DNA from: Ga0077530 sp046293075
GTDB lineage: Bacteria > Pseudomonadota > Alphaproteobacteria > Rhizobiales > Hyphomicrobiaceae
Direction: 5' to 3'
DNA length: 64,000 bases
Assembly (NCBI GenBank): GCA_046293075.1
Contig: JBKBPL010000006.1
Span: 1 to 64,000 of the forward strand
Shown here: in pieces, positions 16,592-24,918 of the stretch
How the letters are laid out: each line of letters opens with the position of its first letter
Numbering within the stretch: the first letter of the stretch is position 1
Position numbers and translations under genes: made by a program
Notes under the pieces: model-generated
The model's database searches: none
Told to the model about the DNA's origin: nothing
Seen by the model: only the letters and a program-made list of their open reading frames with translations

Positions 16592-17662
16592 ATGCTGCCG
16601 ACGCCGAAGGGAGCCGCTGGTCTCGTCGCGGGGGCCATGTTGCTCACGCTCCTGCCATTCATGGCCCAGTCCTACTATGTCGAGCTTGCGACGACGGCGC
16701 TGGTCGCGGCGATGCTCGCGCTGAGCCTCCAGCTTCTTGTGGGTTGCACAGGCCTGGTGAGCCTCGGTCATGGCGCCTTCTATGGGCTCGCCGCCTATAC
16801 GGTCTACCTCATGACGCCCGCAGACGCGGGCCTCTCGATCATGGTCACACTGCCGCTTGCGGTAGTGGCGGCCGGTGCCGCCGCGCTCGTCGTCGGTGCG
16901 CTCTCCCTGCGCACGCGCGGCTTCTTCTTTCTCATGGTCACGCTCGCCTTCGGGCAGATGATCTTCTTCATCTTCCACGACACCAAGCTTGGCGGCGGTA
17001 CGGATGGCGCCTACCTCGCCCGGCCGGTGCTCTCATTTCTCGGTCTCGAGCTGACCTACACACGCCGCCAGCGCCCGGTGGTCCTGTACTACGTCGCGCT
17101 GGTGCAGCTTGTCGCAATGTACCTCTTCCTCGCCTTCCTGCTGCGCTCGCTGTTCGGCCGCGTGCTGGAAGGCATTCGCGTCAACGAGCATCGCATGCGT
17201 GCGCTCGGCTTCGATACCTACCGCTACAAGCTCGCGGCGTTCGTGATCGCAGGTGCCCTTGCCGGCGTCGCCGGCCATATGTGGGCCATGCACCGCGCCT
17301 TCGTGAACCCCGAGATCGTCGGCTGGCACCGCTCGGCAGAAGCCTTGCTGATGATCCTGCTCGGCGGGCTGCAGTCGCTGCATGGACCGATCCTCGGGGC
17401 GCTCGCCTTCACCGGCCTCGGCGAGCTGCCGCAGCTCATGGGCGACGCCAAACCTTTTGCGCGGTTCTTTGCGGCCATCGGCCTCACGGATCTCGGGCTT
17501 AGAGTACAGGCGCTCGCCGAGCGCAAGCTGCTGCTCGAGGGGCTGGTCATTCTCGCGGTCGTGCTGGCGCTGCCGCGTGGGCTCGCAGGGCTGCGCCGGC
17601 CGCGCTTCATTCGCCCGGCCTGGGGCGCGGGGGCCTCCACTGACGAACGGGCGCGCTCATGA
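16592..17662 (+). CDS. Branched-chain amino-acid type ABC transporter permease (LivM-like)
   Basis: Second permease of the plus-strand HAAT transporter, about 356 residues and 8-10 helices. LSLQLLVGCTGLVSLGHGAFYGLAAYT is the LivM hallmark segment, with the EAA-type loop at LEGIRVNEHRMRALGF. ATG 16592 has GGAGG 11 bases upstream; the in-frame GTG at 16568 lacks a site, although it would make the genes overlap livH by eight bases. The stop overlaps the livG start by an ATGA. It acts with the livH product as the membrane channel. Confidence 0.9.
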   Translation: MLPTPKGAAGLVAGAMLLTLLPFMAQSYYVELATTALVAAMLALSLQLLVGCTGLVSLGHGAFYGLAAYTVYLMTPADAGLSIMVTLPLAVVAAGAAALVVGALSLRTRGFFFLMVTLAFGQMIFFIFHDTKLGGGTDGAYLARPVLSFLGLELTYTRRQRPVVLYYVALVQLVAMYLFLAFLLRSLFGRVLEGIRVNEHRMRALGFDTYRYKLAAFVIAGALAGVAGHMWAMHRAFVNPEIVGWHRSAEALLMILLGGLQSLHGPILGALAFTGLGELPQLMGDAKPFARFFAAIGLTDLGLRVQALAERKLLLEGLVILAVVLALPRGLAGLRRPRFIRPAWGAGASTDERARS

Positions 17663-18417
17663 GTGAGAATGCCGCCTGCGTCCTGGAAACGACGGCGCTG
17701 AGCAAGTCCTTCGGCGGCCTCGCCGCCGTGCGCGACGTCTCGATCGCGCTCAGGCGCGGCGAGTTGCACGCCCTGATCGGACCCAATGGTGCCGGGAAGT
17801 CGACGCTGGTCAGCCTGCTCTCGGGCGAGCTTCGGCCGACGTCGGGCGAGATCCGCCTCGACGGCCGTCCGGTGCTTGGCGCTTCCGCGCCGCGCATGGC
17901 GCAGGCTGGCGTCGCCCGTTCGTTTCAGCGCACGAACATCTTCCCTCCGCTCTCGATCCTCGAGAATGTCCGCCTTGCAGCCCAGGCCATCCATACACCC
18001 GCACGCGAGCTGCTGCGCTCGCGTGCGCACGCGCGCGACCTCGACGCACGGGTTGCAGCCGTGCTTGCGCGCGTCGGTCTCCATGAAGCACCGGGGCGCA
18101 TCGCCGGCACGCTCTCCCATGGCGAACAGCGGCTGATCGAGATTGCCATGGCGCTTGCCGGCAACCCGCGCGTGCTCCTGCTCGACGAGCCGCTCGCCGG
18201 CATGGGCCACGAGGAGTCCGAAGCCATGGCCCGCCTGCTGAAGGGCCTTGCCCGCGACCACGCCGTGCTGCTCATCGAGCATGACATGGACTTCGTCTTC
18301 TCGGTTGCCGATCGCATGACCGTGATGGTCGAGGGAGCGCTGTTGGCGAGTGGCCCGCCGGAGGCCATCCGCGCTGATGCCGCCGTGCAGCGGGCGTATC
18401 TCGGGGCAGCACCATGA
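17659..18417 (+). CDS. ABC transporter ATP-binding protein (LivG-like)
   Basis: A 252-residue ATPase of the HAAT transporter. Walker A GPNGAGKST (about residue 41), Q-loop SFQRTNIFP, signature LSHGEQRLIEIAMAL, Walker B VLLLDEPLAGM and H-loop EHDMDF are all present. The signature reads LSHGE rather than LSGGE, a common LivG variant. Start ATG 17659 overlaps the livM stop, and the stop overlaps livF in an ATGA. It works as a pair with the LivF-like ATPase to drive uptake. Confidence 0.94.
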   Translation: MSENAACVLETTALSKSFGGLAAVRDVSIALRRGELHALIGPNGAGKSTLVSLLSGELRPTSGEIRLDGRPVLGASAPRMAQAGVARSFQRTNIFPPLSILENVRLAAQAIHTPARELLRSRAHARDLDARVAAVLARVGLHEAPGRIAGTLSHGEQRLIEIAMALAGNPRVLLLDEPLAGMGHEESEAMARLLKGLARDHAVLLIEHDMDFVFSVADRMTVMVEGALLASGPPEAIRADAAVQRAYLGAAP

Positions 18418-19160
18418 CGGGCCGGACCGAGTTGCCGCTGGCGCGTGCCCGCGCCGGGATCCTCACCGCCACCGGTCTGCACGCCTTCTATGGCCAGAGC
18501 CACATCCTGCGTGGCGTGTCACTGCATATCCACCACGGCGAGACGGTCGCCCTCATGGGCCGCAACGGCATGGGCAAGAGCACGCTCATCCGGACCATCA
18601 TGGGTCTCGTCCCCGCCGCCGAAGGCCGCATCGCGCTCGCCGGGGTGGACGCCACCGGGCTGCCGACGTTTGCGCGCGCCCGGCTCGGCGTTGCCTATGT
18701 GCCCGAGGGGCGCGGTGTGTTCGGCACACTTACTGTCGCGGAGAACCTCGACATTGCCGCACGCGCCGGGCCCGATGGCGGAGCGGCGTGGACCATTCCC
18801 CGCGTGCTCGAACTCTTCCCGCGCCTCGCTGAGCGGCGTACGAACCGCGGGGACCAGCTCTCGGGCGGTGAACAGCAGATGCTCGCCATCGCCCGGGCCC
18901 TGCTCACCAACCCGCGTCTCATCATTCTCGATGAAGCAACTGAAGGTCTCGCACCGCTCATCCGCGAGGAGATCTGGGCAACGATCCGTCTGCTGCGGGA
19001 GACGGGCCTCGCGGCCCTGATTGTCGACAAGTCGGTGAGCGAGCTTGCAAGCGTCGCCGATCGCGTCGTCGTGCTGGTCAAGGGCGAGGTCGTCCATGAA
19101 GGGCCGCCCGCGACGCTCCTCGCGGACGAGGCGCTCATGCACCGCCATCTTGGAGTATGA
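18414..19160 (+). CDS. ABC transporter ATP-binding protein (LivF-like)
   Basis: A 248-residue ATPase, partner of the LivG-like protein. It has Walker A GRNGMGKST, the LivF-type segment YVPEGRGVFGTLTV, signature LSGGEQQMLAIARAL, and Walker B LIILDEATEGLAP. An N-terminal extension of about 15 residues precedes the ABC core. The switch histidine position of most ABC ATPases reads VDKSVSEL here, so the usual H-loop histidine is absent. That may mean ATP hydrolysis relies on the LivG-like partner. Operon: stop/start overlap with livG and 6 bases to the following hydrolase. Confidence 0.92.
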   Translation: MTGRTELPLARARAGILTATGLHAFYGQSHILRGVSLHIHHGETVALMGRNGMGKSTLIRTIMGLVPAAEGRIALAGVDATGLPTFARARLGVAYVPEGRGVFGTLTVAENLDIAARAGPDGGAAWTIPRVLELFPRLAERRTNRGDQLSGGEQQMLAIARALLTNPRLIILDEATEGLAPLIREEIWATIRLLRETGLAALIVDKSVSELASVADRVVVLVKGEVVHEGPPATLLADEALMHRHLGV

Positions 19161-19166
19161 GGCGCC

Positions 19167-19970
19167 ATGCTGTTCATGGACATCGGAGGCCGCGCCATCG
19201 AGTACCGCGTCATCCCTGGGGCGGTCTCAGACCGCCCGCCGCTCGTGTTTCTGCACGAAGGGCTCGGCTGCGCCGCGCTCTGGCGTGACTTCCCGGACAA
19301 GGTGGCGCGCGAGCTCGGCGCCCCGGCGCTCGTCTATTCGCGCTTCGGCTATGGGCAATCGGCCGGGCTTGAAGGCCCGCGCACGCCCCGCTTCATGCAC
19401 GATGAGGCGCTGGACGTCCTGCCGGCGCTGCTGGCGCGCTGCGGGATCTCGCGACCACTGCTCATCGGTCATTCCGACGGCGCCTCGATCGCGCTCATCC
19501 ACGCCGCATCTGCCGGCCGGCCGGTCGCTGGCCTAGTTCTCATGGCGCCGCACATCATGGTCGAACCGATCTCCCTCGAGAGCATCGCCCGCATCAGAGC
19601 GATCTATGCGGAGGGGCCGCTCCGCGCGCGCCTTGCGCGCTACCACGCCCGTGTCGATGATGCTTTTCGCGGCTGGGCCGACATCTGGCTCGATCCGGCC
19701 TTCCGGGACTGGTCACTGGAAAGGGAGGCGCGCGCGTTAAGCATACCGACACTTCTCATTCAGGGACGGGACGACGAATACGGCACGCTGGCCCAGATCG
19801 ACCGCATCGCCGGGCTGGCTCCCGGTCCAATCGAGCGGCTCGTCTTCGAGAACTGCGGACATTCGCCCCATCGCGACCAGGAAGCCGCGGTGCTCGCGGC
19901 CATAGTCGGCTTCGCAGTGCAGCACTTTGCGCGCCGTGCACGCCAGGATGGCTCAGGAAAGGGACCATGA
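19167..19970 (+). CDS. Alpha/beta hydrolase linked to the Liv-type transporter
   Basis: A 267-residue alpha/beta fold enzyme. HEGLGCAALW (oxyanion loop) near residue 30, nucleophile elbow GHSDGAS near residue 110, the acid in QGRDDEYG and the histidine in NCGHSPHRD form a complete triad. It starts six bases after livF and overlaps the next gene by four bases, so it belongs to the transporter operon. A hydrolase in this position often processes an imported ester, amide or ring-cleavage product, but nothing in the sequence identifies the substrate. Confidence 0.88.
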   Translation: MLFMDIGGRAIEYRVIPGAVSDRPPLVFLHEGLGCAALWRDFPDKVARELGAPALVYSRFGYGQSAGLEGPRTPRFMHDEALDVLPALLARCGISRPLLIGHSDGASIALIHAASAGRPVAGLVLMAPHIMVEPISLESIARIRAIYAEGPLRARLARYHARVDDAFRGWADIWLDPAFRDWSLEREARALSIPTLLIQGRDDEYGTLAQIDRIAGLAPGPIERLVFENCGHSPHRDQEAAVLAAIVGFAVQHFARRARQDGSGKGP

Positions 19971-20866
19971 CCAGGAACAGGAACGGCAAGACCCGAAGCG
20001 CGGCCGGCACCACGGCCGCGCCGCCGGCCGAGGCCCGCTTCAATCTCGACGACCCGATCCTCCCGAAGGCGATCGAGGAGGCTGCGCTCGGCAGCGGCGG
20101 CTACCCCTATGACAAGAAGCTCAGCCGGGGCGACTTCGAGACCCAGCTCTACGATCTCCACGTCGAGCTTGCCAAGCTGCAAAGCGCCATGCGCAGCACC
20201 GGCGAGCGCATCGTGTGCCTGTTCGAAGGCCGCGATGCAGCCGGCAAGGGCACCTGCATCAATCACTTCGTGCGCCACCTCAACCCGCGCCACGCCCGCG
20301 TCGTCGCCCTGACCAAGCCAACCGATACCGAAAGCGGTCAGTGGTACTTCCAGCGCTATGTCGCGCACCTCCCGCCGGCCGGCGGCATGTCGCTCTTCGA
20401 CCGCTCCTGGTACAACCGTGCCGGCGTCGAGCCCGTGATGGGCTTCTGCACCGAGGCACAGCACGCCGCCTTCCTGCGTGAGACACCCAAGTTCGAGGCC
20501 ATGCTTGTGCGCGACGGCATCCGCCTGTTCAAACTCTACCTCGAGATCGGCCGCGAAATGCAGCTCCTGCGCTTCCATGAGCGCCGCCACGACCCGCTGA
20601 AGCAGTGGAAGATCAGTGATATCGACCTCGCTGCCATGGCCCGCTTCGACGACTACAGCGCCGCCAAGGAGAAGATGTTCCGCCTCACGCATACGCCGAC
20701 GGCGCCATGGACGGTCATTCTTGCCAATGATCAGCGCCGCGCCCGCCTCGAGGCGATCCGGACGGTGCTTCATGCCGTCGACTATGAGGGCAAGGACGCA
20801 AAGGCCGTCGGCACGCCCGACGCCAACATCGTCGGCGCCGGGCCGAAGTTCTTCACAATGCGCTAG
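19967..20866 (+). CDS. Polyphosphate kinase 2 (PPK2) family protein
   Basis: A 299-residue P-loop kinase of the PPK2 family, which phosphorylates nucleotides with polyphosphate. Walker A GRDAAGKGT is at about residues 88-96, Walker B-like SLFDRSWYNRAGVE follows, and the family elements RFHERRHDPLKQWKIS and NDQRRARLEAIR are present. Length and motifs fit single-domain class I PPK2; whether it makes ADP/ATP or GDP/GTP cannot be read. The first 25 residues are low-complexity. It overlaps the upstream hydrolase by four bases, an unexpected operon partner for a transporter. Confidence 0.9.
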   Translation: MTRNRNGKTRSAAGTTAAPPAEARFNLDDPILPKAIEEAALGSGGYPYDKKLSRGDFETQLYDLHVELAKLQSAMRSTGERIVCLFEGRDAAGKGTCINHFVRHLNPRHARVVALTKPTDTESGQWYFQRYVAHLPPAGGMSLFDRSWYNRAGVEPVMGFCTEAQHAAFLRETPKFEAMLVRDGIRLFKLYLEIGREMQLLRFHERRHDPLKQWKISDIDLAAMARFDDYSAAKEKMFRLTHTPTAPWTVILANDQRRARLEAIRTVLHAVDYEGKDAKAVGTPDANIVGAGPKFFTMR

Positions 20867-20872
20867 GAAGCC

Positions 20873-20894
20873 GGCCGGCGCATTGGCGCCGGCC
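20873..20894. terminator. GC-rich hairpin between convergent genes
   Basis: GGCCGGCGC at 20873-20881 pairs perfectly with GCGCCGGCC at 20886-20894 around a four-base loop. It lies between the convergent ppk2 and binding-protein genes. Neither strand has a clear run of T after the stem (there is only GAAAAGG on the plus side), so an intrinsic terminator is likely but weak. Confidence 0.4.
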
Positions 20895-20908
20895 GAAAAG
20901 GTGCACCC

Positions 20909-22138
20909 TCAGCTGCTCTCGTTCGACAGTATGTCACCGAACAGCTCGAAGACCTCTCCCTTGAGACGCGCGAGCTGGACGGACTGGATCGGATAGAAAT
21001 CCGTCGGGCTCGTGTTGATCTTGATCCCCGGCAGCAGCAGCGGAACCTCGAGGTTCCTCAGGCTCGCGGCCTGCTTCATGATGTTCTCGCGCGTCAGCGT
21101 GTCGCCGCACTTCTTGAGCACCTCAACGAGCGTCGAGGACACGGCGTAGGCGTACACTGGGAAGGTGCTCGATTTGTCACCTTGCGGCATGTACTTGTCC
21201 ATGAATTTGGACCACGCGATCATATCGGGCGAATTGGCCCACTGCTTGTCGGTGGCGTCCTTGATGTATTGCGCCGTGAGAATGCCCTGCGAGGCCTCAA
21301 AGCCTGCCGGCCTGATGACCGCGCCGATGGAGGCGGACACGTTGTTGAGGTAATGCGCCGGCTTCCAACCGATCTCGTGTGCCTTCTTGATCGCCTGCGC
21401 GGCAAACTTCGGCGTCGTGATGTTGAAGAAGGCGTTCGCACCCGAGTTCTTGAGCTGGATCATCTGGCTGTCGACCGTCGGATCCGTGACCTCGTAGGTC
21501 GCGAGCTGGACGACAAGGTTCTTCTTGTCACCCAAACCCTGCACGAAGCCGTTGTAATAGTCCTTGCCGTAGTCGTCGTTCTGCATCAGAACGCCGATCT
21601 TAGGATCCTTGACGTTGGCCAGGATGTGCTTGGCGTAGATCGCGCCTTCCGTCACATAGTCCGGCTGCCAACCCATGGTCCAAGGGAACTGCTTGGGCTG
21701 GCCCCACTTCGAGGCGCCGGTGGCGACGAAGAGCTGCGGCACCTTCTTCTGGTTCATGTAGCGGTGGATCGCCGTGTTGGGCGGTGTGCCGAGGGTCTGG
21801 AAGACGAACAGCACCTTGTCGTCCTCGACCAGCTTGCGCACCATCTCGACGGTCTTCGGCGGGCTGTAGCCGTCATCGTAGGTGATGAACTCGATCTTGC
21901 GGCCGTTGATACCGCCGTTATCGTTGATCATCTTGAAGAAGGCTTCGATGGTCCTGCCGATCACGCCGTACGCCGACGCATTGCCCGAATAGGGGTTTGT
22001 GTTGCCGATCTTGATGACCGCATCAGTCGCGCCCTCGTCGTACTTCTTCCCCTGGGCGATCGCTGGGAAACCGATCACCTGTGCGGCCGCTATCGCGGAG
22101 CCGCCGACCAGAACGTCTCTACGGGTTCTCTTCGTCAT
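20909..22138 (-). CDS. ABC transporter substrate-binding protein, LivK/amide-binding type
   Basis: A 409-residue periplasmic binding protein (type I fold, Peripla_BP_6). The N-terminus has RRDVLVGGSA followed by a hydrophobic stretch and a probable cleavage after AIAQG, suggesting a Tat-type signal. The mature part contains IKIGNTNPYSGNASAYG, INDNGGINGRKIEF and PQLFVATGASKWGQP. Start ATG 22138 is clear because AAAGGAGGA precedes it; the longer frame to 22183 is not used. It is the last gene of a minus-strand livGFHM set and may also serve the plus-strand operon, which has no binding protein. Ligand unknown. Confidence 0.92.
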   Translation of the reverse strand: MTKRTRRDVLVGGSAIAAAQVIGFPAIAQGKKYDEGATDAVIKIGNTNPYSGNASAYGVIGRTIEAFFKMINDNGGINGRKIEFITYDDGYSPPKTVEMVRKLVEDDKVLFVFQTLGTPPNTAIHRYMNQKKVPQLFVATGASKWGQPKQFPWTMGWQPDYVTEGAIYAKHILANVKDPKIGVLMQNDDYGKDYYNGFVQGLGDKKNLVVQLATYEVTDPTVDSQMIQLKNSGANAFFNITTPKFAAQAIKKAHEIGWKPAHYLNNVSASIGAVIRPAGFEASQGILTAQYIKDATDKQWANSPDMIAWSKFMDKYMPQGDKSSTFPVYAYAVSSTLVEVLKKCGDTLTRENIMKQAASLRNLEVPLLLPGIKINTSPTDFYPIQSVQLARLKGEVFELFGDILSNESS

Positions 22139-22204
22139 GTGCTTCCTCCTTTGAACGGCTCTTCGCTTCTTTATGCACGTCAATAATTCGACGTCCCTTG
22201 CCGG

Positions 22205-23269
22205 CTAACCTGAACGCATCCGGTGACGCATCATGGCCAACCAGCCGGCAATGCCCATCGGCATCGTGTACATCAGCACGATTAGCACGGTGCCATAGAT
22301 CGTCCACGGCTCGAGCTCGATCGGCAGGTGCACGGTCTGCGTGATCCATTTGGTGACGGCATCGGCGTACTTCTCGATGAACTGGACGAAGAAGCCGCCG
22401 ATCACGGCACCGGACAGCGTTGCGATGCCGCCGATCACCGCGCCGACGAGAATGGCTATCGACAGCTCGAAGCGGAAACTATCTGGGGAGACGAACTCGA
22501 AGATGATGGCGTGGAGCGCACCGGCGAGGCCGACGTAGAGGGCGCTGATGCCGAACGTTATCGCCTTGGTCTGCGCCGAGTTGATGCCCATGGTATCGGC
22601 GGCGAGCGGCTGATCGCGGATCGCCATCATCGCACGGCCCATGCGGCCATCGACGAGGTTGCGCGCGACGATGAACATGACGATCGCGCACACGAGAACG
22701 ACGAGGTAGAGCCACTGGTCGGGACTGAGCGGCAGGCCGAACGGCGGATCCGGCTTGAAAATATTGATGCCCTGGACACCATTGGTGAAGGGCTCGAAAT
22801 GACGGTACTTGAGGAACTGCGGCACCGCGATAGCGAGCGCGAACGTCGCGAGGGCCAGATAGTGCCCCTCGAGCCTCAGCGCCGGCAGGCCAAACAGATA
22901 GCCGATTATGAAGCAAGCCATCATGGCGAGCGGCAGTGTCGCCAGGTAGTGCACTTCATAGCGATCGATCAGAATCGCGGTGACGTAAGCGCCGACCGCG
23001 AAGAAGGCGCCGTGCCCGAGGGAGATCTGCCCGTTGAAGCCCGTCAGCAGATTGAGTCCGAGCACCGCGATCGAATAGACGATCATCAGCGAGAGCTGGA
23101 GGAAGTAGAAATTGGAAATGAGGCCAGTCTGCCCGCCGATCAGCGGCAGCAGCGCCGCCATGATGAGGCCGCCCCACACCCATACCGGGATGCTCCGGCG
23201 CGTGTCGAGCGGCCCTGCCGCCGCCGCGCCGCTTGCAGCACTCGCGCCCGTTGTCATCGTCGTCGCCAT
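22205..23269 (-). CDS. Branched-chain amino-acid type ABC transporter permease (LivM-like)
   Basis: A 354-residue permease of the minus-strand HAAT transporter. After a 30-residue alanine-rich N-terminus it shows LGLNLLTGFNGQISLGHGAFFAVGAY, the LivM signature, the coupling loop DGRMGRAMMAIRDQPLAADTMGI, and eight or more helices. The gap to livH is only 2 bases and the gap to the binding-protein gene is about 66. Its order (livG-livF-livH-livM-livK) is a common one in Rhizobiales. No anomalies seen. Confidence 0.93.
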   Translation of the reverse strand: MATTMTTGASAASGAAAAGPLDTRRSIPVWVWGGLIMAALLPLIGGQTGLISNFYFLQLSLMIVYSIAVLGLNLLTGFNGQISLGHGAFFAVGAYVTAILIDRYEVHYLATLPLAMMACFIIGYLFGLPALRLEGHYLALATFALAIAVPQFLKYRHFEPFTNGVQGINIFKPDPPFGLPLSPDQWLYLVVLVCAIVMFIVARNLVDGRMGRAMMAIRDQPLAADTMGINSAQTKAITFGISALYVGLAGALHAIIFEFVSPDSFRFELSIAILVGAVIGGIATLSGAVIGGFFVQFIEKYADAVTKWITQTVHLPIELEPWTIYGTVLIVLMYTMPMGIAGWLAMMRHRMRSG

Positions 23270-23271
23270 TC

Positions 23272-24177
23272 TCAGACCCTCTTCACGGTGACATGTCCGA
23301 AGAGTCCGGACGGCTTCAGAGTGAGCACCGTTATGACGATGATCAGCGCCACGGTCAGCTTCTCGCCGTTACCGATCAGATAGAAGCCGGTCGCGCGCTC
23401 CAGCATGTTTCCGAGGTAGGCAACCATATTCTCGAGCACGCCCACGATGAAGCCCCCGGCGACGGCCCCGCCGGGGCTCGAGATGCCGCCGACAAGCGCG
23501 CCGGCGAAGCCATAGAGCAGGATGCCTGCCATCATATTGGGCTCCAGATAGACGACCGGGGCGACCAGCATCCCGGCGACCGAGCCGACGGCAGCGGCGA
23601 GGCCCCAGCCGAGCGCGAGCATCCAGTCGACATTGATCCCGACCAACCGAGCCGAATTTGGATTCAACGCCGCAGCCCTCATCGCAAGGCCGAGTGGCGT
23701 GAAGCGAAAGAAGCCGAACAGCAGGAGGAGCATGCCTGCGGAGACCAGGATCATGCCGATCTGATGCGGCCCGATGATGCCGGAGCCCGCAAAAGCAATG
23801 TTCGGAAATGGTGAGGGAAAGGGCTTGATCGTATGCGTCCAGATCGCGCCGGCCAGCGAGTGAAAGATGGCCAGCAGTCCGATGAAGACCACAACGACCG
23901 ACAAGACGGGCGCCGTGTGCAGCGGCCGCAGTATGACACGCTCGATCGTCATGCCCACGATGAAGGAGAAGAGCATCGTCGTTGGCAGCGCAATCCAGAA
24001 TGGATACCCCCAGTCGATGAGCTGCCAGCAGATGAAGGCGCTGAACATCGCCATCTCGCCCTGGGCGAAGTTGATGTGGTTCGTAGAGACGAAGATCATG
24101 ACCAGCGCAAGGGCGAGCAGCGCGTAGATCGCACCATTCGCCAGTCCCGATGCCACCTGCTGAAGGAGCTGCTCCAT
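23272..24177 (-). CDS. Branched-chain amino-acid type ABC transporter permease (LivH-like)
   Basis: A 301-residue permease. QQVASGLANGAIYALLALALVM and NHINFAQGEMAMFSAFI are the LivH hallmarks, and PLGLAMRAAALNPNSARLVGI is the coupling loop. Start ATG 24177 lies 27 bases after the livF stop. It forms the membrane channel with the LivM-like gene next to it. There is no duplicated or missing region. Sequence similarity to the plus-strand livH is only at family level, so the two operons are not a recent tandem duplication. Confidence 0.93.
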   Translation of the reverse strand: MEQLLQQVASGLANGAIYALLALALVMIFVSTNHINFAQGEMAMFSAFICWQLIDWGYPFWIALPTTMLFSFIVGMTIERVILRPLHTAPVLSVVVVFIGLLAIFHSLAGAIWTHTIKPFPSPFPNIAFAGSGIIGPHQIGMILVSAGMLLLLFGFFRFTPLGLAMRAAALNPNSARLVGINVDWMLALGWGLAAAVGSVAGMLVAPVVYLEPNMMAGILLYGFAGALVGGISSPGGAVAGGFIVGVLENMVAYLGNMLERATGFYLIGNGEKLTVALIIVITVLTLKPSGLFGHVTVKRV

Positions 24178-24204
24178 GGAGGTTCTTTTTCCCGACTGCC
24201 GAAC

Positions 24205-24918
24205 TCAGTATCCGAGATAGGACTTGCGGATCTGCTCGTCCGATCTCACTTCCGCGGACGTCCCCGACATCACGACGCGTCCGGTCTCAAGGACATAGGC
24301 GTGGTCGGCAAGTTCAAGGGCGAGGGCCGCATTCTGCTCGACGAGCAGCATCGACACCTTCGCTTCCTCGTTGATACGCCGCATAATGCGGAAGATCTCC
24401 TGCACGACGAGCGGCGCGAGGCCGAAGGACGGCTCATCGAGCAGCATCAGGCGCGGCCCCAGCATGAGCGCACGGGAGATCGCGAGCATCTGCTGCTCGC
24501 CGCCGGACAGCGTGCCAGCCTGCTGGGCCATGCGCTCCTTGAGGCGCGGGAAATAGGTGAACACCATATCGAGATCGCGCGCGACCGCGGCCCTGTCACG
24601 CCGCGTATAGGCCGCGACGCGCAGGTTCTCCTCGACGCTGAGCTCCGTGAATGTGCCGCGCCCCTCGGGCACATGCCCGACGCCAAGGCGGACAACCGCC
24701 TCGGTCGCCTTGCCGGCCACCGGCTCCCCGTCGATGACAACGGATCCCTCGGCGCGCACCATGCCGCAAATGGCCCTGAGCGTTGTGGTCTTGCCGGCCC
24801 CGTTGGCACCCAGCAGCGTGGTAATGCCGCCCTTGACCAGCGAGAAGCTGATGCCGTGCAGCGCTTGCGAAGGGCCGTAGTAGGCCTTGAGATCCTTGAC
24901 TTCAAGCATAGTGCTCAT
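24205..24918 (-). CDS. ABC transporter ATP-binding protein (LivF-like)
   Basis: A 237-residue ATPase. Motifs: Walker A GANGAGKTT, VGHVPEGRGTFTELSV (LivF mark), signature LSGGEQQMLAISRAL, Walker B LMLLDEPSFGLAPL and LVEQNAALALELADHAYVL, with Q in place of the switch histidine. Starts 24918 (MSTML) or 24909 (MLEV) are both possible; the first overlaps the livG stop by four bases and is preferred. It pairs with the LivG-like ATPase upstream. Confidence 0.93.
   Translation of the reverse strand: MSTMLEVKDLKAYYGPSQALHGISFSLVKGGITTLLGANGAGKTTTLRAICGMVRAEGSVVIDGEPVAGKATEAVVRLGVGHVPEGRGTFTELSVEENLRVAAYTRRDRAAVARDLDMVFTYFPRLKERMAQQAGTLSGGEQQMLAISRALMLGPRLMLLDEPSFGLAPLVVQEIFRIMRRINEEAKVSMLLVEQNAALALELADHAYVLETGRVVMSGTSAEVRSDEQIRKSYLGY

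Noticed and set aside
20873..20894. Strong hairpin considered as a classic intrinsic terminator
   Set aside because: The stem is perfect but no T-run follows on either strand, so I kept it only as a low-confidence terminator.
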